The translations under genes and the position numbers were made by a program. The notes under the pieces were generated by a model. The model saw only the letters and a program-made list of their open reading frames with translations, was not told the origin of the DNA and did not search any database. A stretch of DNA of 64,000 bases from Pseudomonas guariconensis (lineage in GTDB: Bacteria; Pseudomonadota; Gammaproteobacteria; Pseudomonadales; Pseudomonadaceae): positions 593,214 through 657,213 of the forward strand of contig NZ_FMYX01000001.1 of assembly GCF_900102675.1 (NCBI RefSeq). The letters run 5' to 3'. Positions 9,173 to 17,074 of this stretch are shown here, one piece after another; the stretch's first letter is position 1; the number at the start of each line of letters is the position of its first letter.

Positions 9173-9478
9173 TCACGTCCGGGTGCGAATCACGCCACTG
9201 ATGGCCCAGCCGGCGAACACGAAAAAGGCATCGAGATAGAACAGCCCTGCATAGTTAGGTAGCAATGCTCCGCCAGTGGTTTGCAAAGGAGGAGCAGCGA
9301 CGGCATGAATGCCGTTGGGGACCACTGCCAGCAGCACCAGGGCTGCATAGGTGGCGAGCCGAAGCGCATTCGTTCGCTTGCTGGAAGCCTCGGCCATTTT
9401 CAATCCGAAATAGGCGATAACAGCCGCCACTGGCAGAACCCAGATATGCGTGGGCAGGCTGAAGAACACTTCGGCCAT
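9173..9478 (-). CDS. small integral membrane protein, unknown
   Basis: 101 residues from MAEVFFSLPTHIWVL; a longer start 57 bases upstream cannot be excluded because neither has a strong ribosome-binding site. There are three hydrophobic segments (about 8-26, 38-58 and 75-95) and a short basic tail (GVIRTRT). The function is unknown. Confidence 0.55.
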   Translation of the reverse strand: MAEVFFSLPTHIWVLPVAAVIAYFGLKMAEASSKRTNALRLATYAALVLLAVVPNGIHAVAAPPLQTTGGALLPNYAGLFYLDAFFVFAGWAISGVIRTRT

Positions 9479-9590
9479 CAAGCTTTTCGTTTCCACGGAT
9501 ACAACACCTTGTCGTTGAACGGCCGGATTATCCATGGCCTGGCTGGGTTGTGGCTAGACAGGTAAAACCAAAGTGTTCCAGGGATAGGAA

Positions 9591-9612
9591 AAATGTGAAA
9601 GAAATGTGAAAA
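9591..9612. promoter_or_regulatory. tandem 11-bp direct repeat upstream of the kinase-like gene
   Basis: AAATGTGAAAG is followed immediately by AAATGTGAAAA. An 11-bp repeat places two half-sites on the same helix face, the usual arrangement for OmpR/PhoB-family response regulators. Read on the other strand the half-site is TTTCACATTT, which resembles the TTTTTCAC core reported for ColR in P. putida. It lies 41-62 bases before the GTG start of the next gene. Confidence 0.45.
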
Positions 9613-9652
9613 TCGAAAATTGATAGCCTATTTACACCATCAAGGAAGAAGC

Positions 9653-10492
9653 GTGTTACGCAATGCTCAGTTTTGTTTCAACGAGTTCTGCCACAGCGTG
9701 AAACATCAGCGCACGACGCTGTATTTTCGCTCACCCGTCCCGTCACCCACTCGACAAGCGCTGATACGCCTGATTGAGCAACCCTCTGGCGCCAAACGGA
9801 TGAGCGCCCCGCTCGAGTGCACCGATAGCGCGTTGTTCTTCAAGCGCGAGCCGCTTGATTCGTTCAAGAAAAAGTGGCGCATGCAACGTTTCACGGCCAA
9901 GCGCAATGGCATGTACGACTGGCCCATGGAAGAGCTGATCAACACCCGCGAGGCAACCCGTCGCGGCGCCCGGGTTCCGCCTCTGGTTGGCTACGGCTAC
10001 AGTCGTTGCAAGCTCGGCCTGATGAAGGACTTTTTCATCATCAGCCGATCCCTGGCCGACCATATCGATGGCATGGCGCTCATCCGGGCCAACCCACAAG
10101 CCGTTCGCACCGTCATCGAGGCCACCGCCGAGCTGTTGCATGAACTACACAACCACGGCATCTCCCACATGGACCTATGGGCGGCTAACGTCATGCTGCC
10201 CTTGCACGGCTCTGGACCTGCCCAGGCGATCGATCTGGAAAACGGCTTCTTCACACCGACTGCATACTTCAGTGAAACCCTGGGCTTTCAGTTTGGCTTC
10301 CTGTATCTGCGCCATATCTACCGCTACATCACAGAATCGGCTTTTGACGACCTCGTAGCGCACTGCCTTGCGAAGTACTTTCCACACGTGGACCGCAAGG
10401 CATTTGACCAGACCTATGAAGTTGCCAAGCATCAGGTGATTGATCGACTCGAACGTCGGGCGATTTTCACCAAAGGTAGAGTGACGCGGTAA
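9653..10492 (+). CDS. lipopolysaccharide kinase-like protein (WaaP/InaA-type kinase fold)
   Basis: 279 residues. The catalytic loop is HMDLWAANVM (Asp174, Asn179) and the metal-binding DFG equivalent is AIDLENGFF (Asp194), as in the Kdo/WaaP and InaA families that phosphorylate LPS core sugars or act in envelope stress. A lysine-rich N-lobe stretch (LFFKREPLDSFKKKW) comes earlier. The GTG at 9653 is chosen because AAGGAA sits six to seven bases upstream; an in-frame ATG at 9620 lacks a site. Envelope function is known for the family; the exact substrate is not. A tandem repeat just upstream hints at two-component control. Confidence 0.75.
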   Translation: MLRNAQFCFNEFCHSVKHQRTTLYFRSPVPSPTRQALIRLIEQPSGAKRMSAPLECTDSALFFKREPLDSFKKKWRMQRFTAKRNGMYDWPMEELINTREATRRGARVPPLVGYGYSRCKLGLMKDFFIISRSLADHIDGMALIRANPQAVRTVIEATAELLHELHNHGISHMDLWAANVMLPLHGSGPAQAIDLENGFFTPTAYFSETLGFQFGFLYLRHIYRYITESAFDDLVAHCLAKYFPHVDRKAFDQTYEVAKHQVIDRLERRAIFTKGRVTR

Positions 10493-10560
10493 GTTGCTGC
10501 CAGGCCTGTGTGATGACCGCTCCACCTTTTGACGGCCGATGGTTTGGATCTTTCCCCGGA

Positions 10561-10582
10561 CCTGGGTAATGGGATACCCAGG
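10561..10582. terminator. 8-bp perfect hairpin
   Basis: CCTGGGTA and TACCCAGG flank a six-base loop. It lies between the end of the kinase-like gene and the end of a convergent small gene. No U-run is present, so the terminator role is tentative. Confidence 0.4.
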
Positions 10583-10601
10583 TTCATTGAACGAACAGCC
10601 C

Positions 10602-10700
10602 CTACGGTCTGCGCTTGAAATAGACGTACAGAGCCATCAGGTCGATGGCCAGTACGATCGAGACCACCACGACAGTGAAATAGATCTCCTCCCGAAGCAT
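10602..10700 (-). CDS. single-pass membrane microprotein, unknown
   Basis: 32 residues: a short acidic start (MLREEIYF), one long hydrophobic segment and a basic end (YFKRRP). That topology, with positive charges inside, is typical of bacterial membrane microproteins. A G-rich stretch precedes the ATG but is not a textbook ribosome-binding site. An alternative is that it is only the end of a longer non-coding frame. Confidence 0.4.
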   Translation of the reverse strand: MLREEIYFTVVVVSIVLAIDLMALYVYFKRRP

Positions 10701-10788
10701 CGCGCAGCCCCCACGGCAAGGTGTGTTCGAGAAGGAGCAATTCGCATTCCAGGTCCGCCGGACACTCGCTCGAAAAATCAGGAACCGC

Positions 10789-11160
10789 TTAGGCTGGCTT
10801 CGGATGCTCACTGGACACCGCATTGTTAGCGTCCACATCCTTCATCTCCTGCTCTACCGGAGCATCGTCATCCGCCGCCAGCGGTACTGAATCGCTGCTA
10901 CGCGGCGCGGGGCCGCCCTGCTTTTCGTCGACTTTCGCCGTGTCGTCATCCTGCGAAGCCCCAACACCTTGGCCAGCCCCAGGGTCGCCAGGGGGAGGAT
11001 TCCAATCTTCAGGCCGGTTATCCGACCATGCTTCGCCCACCCCTTGCTTGGGCTCAGATTTGGCCTTCTCCAAACCCGATCCATGGCCTTCTCTCGAGTC
11101 GGGAACGCTGTTGGGAACAGGTGGACGTGTCACGTCTGGATCGTTGCTTTCGATTGCCAT
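10789..11160 (-). CDS. hydrophilic, probably disordered protein, unknown
   Basis: 123 residues, almost free of aliphatic residues in its centre and rich in Asp, Glu, Pro, Gly, Ser and Lys. It is predicted intrinsically disordered, as in small stress or desiccation proteins. The second of two nearby ATGs (MAIESNDPD) is chosen because GGGAG lies at correct spacing. A hairpin 19-37 bases upstream of the start has a close counterpart before the similar hydrophilic gene at 51363-51638. Confidence 0.6.
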   Translation of the reverse strand: MAIESNDPDVTRPPVPNSVPDSREGHGSGLEKAKSEPKQGVGEAWSDNRPEDWNPPPGDPGAGQGVGASQDDDTAKVDEKQGGPAPRSSDSVPLAADDDAPVEQEMKDVDANNAVSSEHPKPA

Positions 11161-11178
11161 GATCATTCTCCCGTTGGT

Positions 11179-11197
11179 GGCACAGGAAGCCTGTGCC
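11179..11197 (-). promoter_or_regulatory. hairpin leader before the hydrophilic-protein gene
   Basis: GGCACAGG and CCTGTGCC pair perfectly around three bases. On the coding strand the element reads CACAGGCTTCCTGTG, nearly the same as the element before the gene at 51363-51638 (CACAGATCTTCCTGTG), at the same distance from the start. This suggests a shared 5' UTR structure or operator. Confidence 0.5.
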
Positions 11198-11367
11198 TAA
11201 AACTGAGAATGATCGGTGCGCATAGAGTGCCCCGCGTTAGACGAGTGGCTTCAACCACGTTCGGTCCCACGGATGACTGTGCAGGCACCTAATATTGTCG
11301 TGGGGCCAACGTGTCGCATCTGGCGGTACACCGTATTGGGTTGCCCGGCGACCGCCCGACGACCGCG

Positions 11368-11625
11368 TTACCCTCGGATCGCCTGCAGCCGCTCCCGGCC
11401 AGCCTCTGTAATCGCATGCTCCCCTTCATCGCTGATGCGATAACGACCGGACACCATCTTGGTAATGGAGAACCGGACCAGCCCGCTCTTGGAAAGCGCT
11501 TGCCCCGCTTCGAAGCTCATCGCCTGCTCTAGATCGAAGATCTTTATTTCTCCAATCTTGTATCGGGCAAACGCTACCAGGGCAGCATCCAATTCTGTTT
11601 GATTGATCTTTCGAGCGACTTCCAT
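11368..11625 (-). CDS. small winged-helix-like protein, unknown
   Basis: 85 residues starting MEVARKINQTELD, with GGAGGG well placed before the ATG. The order of short helices followed by GLVRFSITKMVSGRYRISDEGEHAITEAGRERLQAI looks like a winged-helix fold of the MarR/PadR kind, though truncated at the N-terminus. DNA binding is a guess from this pattern. It stands alone among small genes of the accessory patch. Confidence 0.55.
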   Translation of the reverse strand: MEVARKINQTELDAALVAFARYKIGEIKIFDLEQAMSFEAGQALSKSGLVRFSITKMVSGRYRISDEGEHAITEAGRERLQAIRG

Positions 11626-12021
11626 TCGACCCTCCAGGTCATGAGCGCCCCGGTCCATGGGCGTGAACGCAACGAACCGGGTGGTTTGTTGAAGGCGGAC
11701 CGTACTACGGCCCGGCGGAGGTCGCTACTGGCTTTCCATCCATGCTGGATGGGCGGGCAGGTTGTCAGAGCGCCCTGCCGCATGAGCTCAGCAAAAGCGG
11801 TGCATGGTCGCGCTGAGGTGATTGAAGAATGCTGTTGCCAAGCAGCACGGTTTCGAAATCAGAGATCGCTAGGAAAGCGCAACGGTCGACGGCGTGACCG
11901 GCTCCGCCCATCAGGGCCACGTCCACTGGTCAGCCTCGGGGCAAACGTCATGCAATTAGGCGTTTACTGGTGATCAAGCCCTCTGGCTCACCAATAAAAC
12001 GCCTATAGAGGGAGGCCCATC
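11626..12021. other. intergenic stretch, mostly featureless, with a structured leader at its end
   Basis: About 330 bases show no reading frame that I would call a gene. The last part (11957-12005) forms a long stem-loop that is listed separately and leads into a strong ribosome-binding site at 12009-12014. Confidence 0.5.
11957..12005 (+). promoter_or_regulatory. three-part stem-loop upstream of a small reading frame
   Basis: The outer arms TAGGCGTTT and AAACGCCTA, the middle arms GGTGA and TCACC, and an inner GCC/GGC pair are nested in order, separated by small bulges. It ends five bases before a GGGAGG ribosome-binding site, so an RNA leader or attenuator is plausible. It could also be a degenerate repeat end. 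Confidence 0.4.
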
Positions 12022-12204
12022 ATGAGACCTCTGAACAAACTGGCGCAGCAGCGGCGCCACCAACTGCATGTCCACATGCCGCCCAGTGGATTGAAGGAGG
12101 ATGCTCATGGCAATGGATCGGACGCCCCATTACCGCCCATAACGCGAGAACTCGACCAAGCTGGTGGAAGAAAACCCACGTGGCTGGCAAGACCAAGGCA
12201 GTGA
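12022..12204 (+). CDS. possible small basic protein, unknown
   Basis: 60 residues, ATG preceded by GAGGGAGGCCCATC, an excellent ribosome-binding site, and by a structured leader. The first ~25 residues (MRPLNKLAQQRRHQLHVHMP) look natural; the rest overlaps a different frame with its own ribosome-binding site at 12096. It may be a true microprotein, or the pair may be the remains of a small two-gene unit. Confidence 0.35.
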   Translation: MRPLNKLAQQRRHQLHVHMPPSGLKEDAHGNGSDAPLPPITRELDQAGGRKPTWLARPRQ

Positions 12205-12211
12205 TGCTTGA
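12107..12211 (+). pseudogene. small reading frame split by an in-frame TAA
   Basis: GGAGG at 12096-12100 stands seven bases before an ATG. The frame reads MAMDRTPHYRP, meets TAA at 12140, then continues RENSTKLVEENPRGWQDQG and ends at TGA 12209. The part after the stop has the composition of a real soluble protein, so this looks like a short gene inactivated by a nonsense mutation. It is too short to be sure. Confidence 0.3.
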
Positions 12212-12535
12212 GAGAGGAATCGCCTTGTCTGATGAACGACGGCGCTTTGCTGCGAACTCGCCAGCGGTTATGCGAAGCGCCTTAGGTCACCAGGCATCAG
12301 TCGGGCCGATTTGTACAACAACCGACTGAAGTACAACAAAAAAAGCCATGACCGGCATTTTCACTGCCTGATTTGTCAAATTCACCCCCATTAAATGTGA
12401 AAATATCTATACACTTGACTTCCTTTTGTATAGGTATTGGCGCAATACTGCCGACACTGAGAAGCGCTTTTGAGCTCTCCAAGATGCCGGCATGGAGCCC
12501 TACCACCCCGTTCCCCTACCTGTGAGGCTCCAAAG
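12212..12535. other. AT-rich upstream region of the EAL gene with inverted repeats
   Basis: No gene is seen. Base composition falls sharply towards AT from about 12300. Two inverted repeats are visible: TTGTAC/GTACAA (12311-12336) and CTATAC/GTATAG (12407-12433, 15-base spacer). The second lies about 100 bases before the EAL start and could be an operator. No convincing sigma-70 promoter pair could be fixed. Confidence 0.4.
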
Positions 12536-13306
12536 ATGTCTATACAACTCATATCTATCGAACCTCAAAGGCCCCATGGTTGCCGCAGCTGCCGGGATAA
12601 ATCACCCATCGGTTTCGACTTCACGATGGCGTTCCAACCCATTGTCGATACGAGTAACAACAGCGTTTTTGCTTATGAATCATTGGTGCGGGGCGAGAAT
12701 GGGGCGGGTGCAAACGCCGTCATGCAGCAGATAAATGACTCAAACAGATACAAATTTGATCAGGCGTGTCGGGTTAAAGCTGTCGAGCTCGCGGCCAAAA
12801 CACGCATATCCGAACACTTGAGCATAAATTTTCTGCCCAATGCAGTTTATCAGGCAGAGGCCTGCATACGCACAACACTGATAGCCGCGGAAAAGTACAA
12901 CTTTCCCATCGAAAAAATAATATTTGAAGTCACAGAGAACGAAAACATAACCGATAAAGCCCACATTAAAAAAATCATGGAATCTTACAAAAAACAAGGC
13001 TTCAAAACTGCAATTGATGATTTCGGCGCTGGATATTCGGGCTTGAACCTACTCGCCGACTTCCAACCAGACATCATCAAAATCGACATGGAATTGATTA
13101 GAAACATTCACAGAAACCGAGCCAAGCAAGCGATAACCAGGAGCATAGTAACGCTGTGCAAGGACCTAAACATACAGGTGATAGCCGAAGGGATCGAGCA
13201 CATTGAAGAACTGCAAACTCTACAGGAAGCCGGAATACACCTATTTCAAGGCTACCTGTTTGCGAAGCCGGAGCTCGAAACGCTCCCTCCGATAGCATGG
13301 CCTTAG
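12536..13306 (+). CDS. EAL-domain cyclic di-GMP phosphodiesterase
   Basis: 256 residues, a stand-alone EAL domain with a short N-terminal segment holding CRSC (16-19). The catalytic set is present: Glu48 in YESLVRG (ESL variant of EAL), Asn98, Glu131 (FEVTEN), the DDFGAGYSGL loop (Asp161-Asp162), Lys182 and Glu218 (AEGIE). It should therefore hydrolyse c-di-GMP to pGpG. It resembles the EAL half of BLUF-EAL proteins but has no BLUF domain. Codon use is clearly AT-richer than its surroundings, suggesting transfer. A PAS chemoreceptor-like gene with the same composition follows after 191 bases. Confidence 0.85.
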   Translation: MSIQLISIEPQRPHGCRSCRDKSPIGFDFTMAFQPIVDTSNNSVFAYESLVRGENGAGANAVMQQINDSNRYKFDQACRVKAVELAAKTRISEHLSINFLPNAVYQAEACIRTTLIAAEKYNFPIEKIIFEVTENENITDKAHIKKIMESYKKQGFKTAIDDFGAGYSGLNLLADFQPDIIKIDMELIRNIHRNRAKQAITRSIVTLCKDLNIQVIAEGIEHIEELQTLQEAGIHLFQGYLFAKPELETLPPIAWP

Positions 13307-13497
13307 GTCGAATATGGACGGCACTATAGGCTTCAATGCAGCACTCGAACTGACATCAGGCTAATTGAACTGCCACTCCTTATTCGTAATGAAAAGAAAC
13401 GCCATAAGCGCAACTCTACGATTGAGCGCATTTGAGAACACCGCTTTACGTTCGACCACCCAACGGCCTGATTTAGCCATCCACATAACGGTGCGCC

Positions 13498-14817
13498 ATG
13501 TTCAACAAACGTTTAAAACGCGAACTCGAAGAAGCCTTGTCAACGCTCTACGCACAAGACGCGAGAATGTCAGCAGTGAACCGATCCACTGCAATCATTG
13601 AATTTACGCCAGCGGGACTCGTAACCACCGCCAATCAAAATTTTTTAGACGCGCTGGGCTATCACCTCGAAGAGGTCATCGGAAAACATCACAGTATATT
13701 CTGTCTAGAACGTCACACCACAAGCTCTGAATACAGAGACTTCTGGAGAAGGCTTGCCGAAGGAGCGTCGATCCGCGACCGCGTCGTCAGAAAAAACAAG
13801 CTAGGGGAAGCGGTATGGCTGGAGGCAAGCTACAACCCAATCAGAGACAGCAACGGACGCATTATAAGCATTTTAAAATGTGCCACCCTCGTCACAGATC
13901 AAGTGAAAAACGAACAGGAACAGCGAAGCACAATCGAAGCCATAAGCCGATCGATGGCAATGGTTTCGTTCACCCCGGAAGGATATGTATTGGACGCCAA
14001 TGAGAACTTTCTACGCACACTAGGCTATAGCCTGCATGAGGTTCTAGGCCAGCATCATCGACTGTTTTGCCCTCAGCAAGAGGTCGCGTCGCCCGAGTAC
14101 AAAGAATTCTGGAGAAACCTGAACAAAGGCGAGTTTTTCTCGGGTCGCTTCCAACGCGTCAACCGATCCGGTAATACGGTATGGCTGAGCGCCACTTACA
14201 ACCCTGTATTTGATGCCAGCAACAAACTTTACAAGATCGTGAAATTTGCTCGCGACATTACCGCACAGGTTGAACAACAAACCATCGAATCCGACGCAGC
14301 CAAACTTGCCTACGAAATATCTTTAAAAACCGACCACAGTGCACAGCATGGTGCATTGGTCATCAATGAAACCGTTGCCGTGGTACGCGGTATCGCTGAT
14401 GAAATCACGAAAGCAGCAGACAATATAGCAGCGGTGAGCAAGCAGTCCGACATGATTACTGGCATTATCCAGACCATACGTGAAATCGCTGATCAAACAA
14501 ATCTTCTGGCATTAAATGCAGCCATCGAAGCAGCGAGAGCCGGAGAGCAAGGTAGAGGGTTTGCTGTCGTAGCGGACGAGGTTCGTCATCTAGCAGTGCG
14601 CACCGCCCAGGCCACCGTAGAAATCAGGGACGTAGTAAAGCGCAATCATGAGTTATCGCAAGAAGCCGTGAAAGGTATGCAAACCAGTCAGCACAAGGTT
14701 GATGTCGGCGTAGGTTTGGTCGGTGAAGCGGGAGAAATAATTGAGAGAATCCAAAGCGGTGCACGTCAAGTCGTGGAAACAGTTAAGCAGTTTAGCGAAA
14801 CCATGAATAAAACCTGA
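13498..14817 (+). CDS. bdlA: cytoplasmic PAS-PAS methyl-accepting protein, BdlA-like
   Basis: 439 residues with no membrane segment. Two PAS domains (about 25-140 and 147-262; each has an F(S/T)P(A/E)G start and a WL(E/S)A(S/T)YNP strand) precede a short MCP signalling domain with the hairpin tip [20 protein letters not shown] and [18 protein letters not shown]. This is the layout of P. aeruginosa BdlA, which mediates biofilm dispersion and works with c-di-GMP phosphodiesterases. P. aeruginosa BdlA is cut near a methionine just before PAS2; here methionines lie in the matching place (SRSMAMVSF). The symbol is by similarity of architecture; an Aer-type cytoplasmic receptor is the alternative. 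AT-rich codon use matches the EAL gene. Confidence 0.78.
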   Translation: MFNKRLKRELEEALSTLYAQDARMSAVNRSTAIIEFTPAGLVTTANQNFLDALGYHLEEVIGKHHSIFCLERHTTSSEYRDFWRRLAEGASIRDRVVRKNKLGEAVWLEASYNPIRDSNGRIISILKCATLVTDQVKNEQEQRSTIEAISRSMAMVSFTPEGYVLDANENFLRTLGYSLHEVLGQHHRLFCPQQEVASPEYKEFWRNLNKGEFFSGRFQRVNRSGNTVWLSATYNPVFDASNKLYKIVKFARDITAQVEQQTIESDAAKLAYEISLKTDHSAQHGALVINETVAVVRGIADEITKAADNIAAVSKQSDMITGIIQTIREIADQTNLLALNAAIEAARAGEQGRGFAVVADEVRHLAVRTAQATVEIRDVVKRNHELSQEAVKGMQTSQHKVDVGVGLVGEAGEIIERIQSGARQVVETVKQFSETMNKT

Positions 14818-15051
14818 AAATGTATTGCGATCTATGGCGCGGACCTCGGCGTCTAATATCTGCATCAATTAAAGCAATTGCCAATGATCGTCACTCACCC
14901 GCCCGCCAAGCGTGTCATGAAGTGCTTGCTGAGCGGAGTATGTGCGCCCGACTGGCGTGGATTCATGGGCTGTTCATCCGCGGCTTGGCCACATCGCGCG
15001 ATCACGGGGAGAGCAGCGGCGGCGAGGACCGAGGAGGCGGATGTTTGGTAG
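14818..15051. other. intergenic stretch before an integrase remnant
   Basis: No reading frame with protein-like composition is seen. Composition returns to GC-rich here. It may be decayed upstream sequence of the integrase fragment that follows, since that frame is closed by a TAG at 15049. Confidence 0.35.
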
Positions 15052-15289
15052 ACAGGCTGTCGTTCAGACGCAGTAAAGGGGACGGCCCCGTATAACTGCC
15101 GTCACACCTATGCGACAATAGGCGCAATGTCTGGTCTGAACCCCACATTTATCGCCCAACAGCTCGGGCAAAGCGTGCAGATGCGCTCATCGACATGCAC
15201 GCTGGATTAATTCGGCCAACGCCTGGCAGGAGCTCGAAAAGCTCTCGATTGGTCCGAAACGCGTCCGCAGCTGCGAAGAAGCCACGTAA
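15052..15289 (+). pseudogene. C-terminal remnant of a tyrosine-type integrase, frameshifted
   Basis: In frame from 15052 the translation reads APYNCRHTYATIGAMSGLN then PTFIAQQLGQSVQM, which is the R-H box and the following helix of phage or island tyrosine recombinases. The frame then shifts once and continues ARWINSANAWQELEKLSIG to a TAA at 15287-15289, the usual integrase C-terminus; the catalytic Tyr region (expected STYARW) is damaged at the shift. There is no N-terminal part. It marks the edge of a former mobile element that probably brought the AT-rich EAL/BdlA-like genes. Confidence 0.8.
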
Positions 15290-15309
15290 GTTATTGATAG
15301 GTAAGCTCC

Positions 15310-16896
15310 TTGATCTCCACCGCTAATATCACCATGCAATTCGGCGCCAAGCCGCTCTTCGAAAACGTCTCGGTCAAATTCAACAACGGCAACCGCTACG
15401 GCCTGATCGGCGCCAACGGCTGCGGCAAATCGACCTTCATGAAGATCCTTGGCGGTGACCTGGAGCCGTCCGCTGGCCAGGTGATGCTCGAGCAGAACAC
15501 CCGCCTGGGTAAACTGCGCCAGGACCAGTTCGCCTACGAGGCCTTCAGCGTGATCGACACCGTGATCATGGGCCACGAGCAGCTCTGGAAGGTCAAGGCC
15601 GAGCGTGACCGCATCTATTCCCTGCCAGAAATGACCGAAGAAGACGGCATGGCCGTCGCTGAACTGGAAACCGAATTCGCCGAGATGGACGGCTACACCG
15701 CCGAGTCGCGCGCCGGCGAACTGCTGCTGGGCCTGGGCATTCCGTTGGAGCAGCACTTCGGGCCGATGAGTGAAGTGGCACCCGGCTGGAAGCTGCGCGT
15801 GCTGTTGGCCCAGGCGCTGTTCTCCGATCCGGACGTGCTGTTGCTGGACGAACCGACCAACCACCTGGACATCAACACCATCCGCTGGCTGGAAAACATT
15901 CTGACCGCGCGTAACAGCACCATGGTCATCATTTCCCACGACCGCCACTTCCTCAACAGCGTCTGCACCCACATGGCTGACCTGGACTACGGTGAGCTGC
16001 GCCTGTTCCCAGGCAACTACGACGAGTACATGACCGCCGCCACCCAGGCGCGCGAGCAGTTGCTGGCCGACAACGCCAAGAAGAAAGCGCAGATCGCCGA
16101 ACTGCAGACCTTCGTCAGCCGCTTCTCGGCCAACGCCTCCAAGGCCAAGCAAGCGACCTCCCGTGCCAAGCAGATCGACAAGATCCAGCTGGCCGAGGTC
16201 AAGCCGTCGAGCCGGGTCAGCCCGTTCATCCGCTTCGAACAGACCAAGAAGCTGCACCGCCAGGCGGTGACCGTGGAGAAGGTATCCAAGGGCTTCGAGG
16301 GCAAGACCCTGTTCAAGGACTTCAGTTTCGTGGTCGAGGCTGGCGAGCGCGTAGCGATCATCGGCCCCAACGGTATCGGCAAGACCACCCTGCTGCGTAC
16401 CTTGGTCGGCGAGATGGCACCGGATACCGGCTCCGTGAAATGGACCGACAGCGCCGAGGTGGGCTATTACGCCCAGGACCACGCCCACGACTTCGAGGAC
16501 GACCTGAGCCTGTTCGACTGGATGGGCCAGTGGACTCAAGGCGAGCAGCTGATCCGCGGTACCCTGGGCCGCATGCTGTTCTCCAACGACGAGATCCTCA
16601 AGTCGGTGAAGGTGATTTCCGGTGGTGAGCAAGGCCGCATGCTGTTCGGCAAGTTGATCCTGCAAAAGCCCAACGTGCTGGTGATGGACGAACCGACCAA
16701 CCACTTGGACATGGAGTCGATCGAGGCGCTGAACCTGGCGCTGGAGAACTACCCGGGAACGCTGGTGTTCGTCAGCCATGACCGCGAGTTCGTGTCGTCG
16801 CTGGCCACGCGCATCATCGAGCTGACCCCGGATGGCGTGGTGGACTTCAGCGGCACTTACGACGACTACCTGCGTAGCCAGGGTGTTGTGGTCTGA
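15310..16896 (+). CDS. ybiT: ABC-F family ATPase YbiT
   Basis: 528 residues, near-identical in plan to E. coli YbiT. Two ABC domains in one chain have Walker A GANGCGKS and GPNGIGKT, with Walker B followed by DEPTNHLD twice. The inter-domain linker is helical and Lys-rich ([20 protein letters not shown]). There are no membrane segments; ABC-F proteins act on the ribosome. The start is TTG at 15310, as the family begins MxxxxNxTMQFG and no ATG is available before the conserved region. It lies 20 bases after the integrase remnant, so the island ended just upstream of it. Confidence 0.93.
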   Translation: MISTANITMQFGAKPLFENVSVKFNNGNRYGLIGANGCGKSTFMKILGGDLEPSAGQVMLEQNTRLGKLRQDQFAYEAFSVIDTVIMGHEQLWKVKAERDRIYSLPEMTEEDGMAVAELETEFAEMDGYTAESRAGELLLGLGIPLEQHFGPMSEVAPGWKLRVLLAQALFSDPDVLLLDEPTNHLDINTIRWLENILTARNSTMVIISHDRHFLNSVCTHMADLDYGELRLFPGNYDEYMTAATQAREQLLADNAKKKAQIAELQTFVSRFSANASKAKQATSRAKQIDKIQLAEVKPSSRVSPFIRFEQTKKLHRQAVTVEKVSKGFEGKTLFKDFSFVVEAGERVAIIGPNGIGKTTLLRTLVGEMAPDTGSVKWTDSAEVGYYAQDHAHDFEDDLSLFDWMGQWTQGEQLIRGTLGRMLFSNDEILKSVKVISGGEQGRMLFGKLILQKPNVLVMDEPTNHLDMESIEALNLALENYPGTLVFVSHDREFVSSLATRIIELTPDGVVDFSGTYDDYLRSQGVVV

Positions 16897-16945
16897 CAGC
16901 CTCGGCCTGAGCGCTTGATCCGATTCGCGGCTAAAGCAGCTCCTT

Positions 16946-16983
16946 CAGGTACCGCGCCGTTCTAAAGGACGGCACGGTACCTG
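16946..16983. repeat. near-perfect hairpin after ybiT
   Basis: CAGGTACCG-x-GCCGT and ACGGC-x-CGGTACCTG pair around eight bases with one mismatch. It is 50 bases after the ybiT stop and directly before a second hairpin. It may be part of a double terminator. Confidence 0.5.
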
Positions 16984-16984
16984 C

Positions 16985-17020
16985 GGCTAACGAACAACTC
17001 GTTAGCCTGCTTTCTTTTAT
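16985..17020 (+). terminator. rho-independent terminator of ybiT
   Basis: GGCTAACGA and TCGTTAGCC form a perfect 9-bp stem with an ACAAC loop. It is followed by TGCTTTCTTTTA, a T-rich tract on the coding strand. Confidence 0.7.
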
Positions 17021-17074
17021 CCCGCGCAGACGCCATGATGGGCGACGCCCCACCGCCTGCCCGCGAACGTGCCC

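Noticed and set aside
15290..15309. tRNA gene as attachment site for the integrase remnant
   Set aside because: No cloverleaf or T-loop GTTCGANTC pattern is found next to the remnant.
15187..16779. 530-residue open frame on the minus strand
   Set aside because: It is antisense to ybiT, which has full ABC-F motifs; the antisense protein is His/Val/Gly-rich without any motif.
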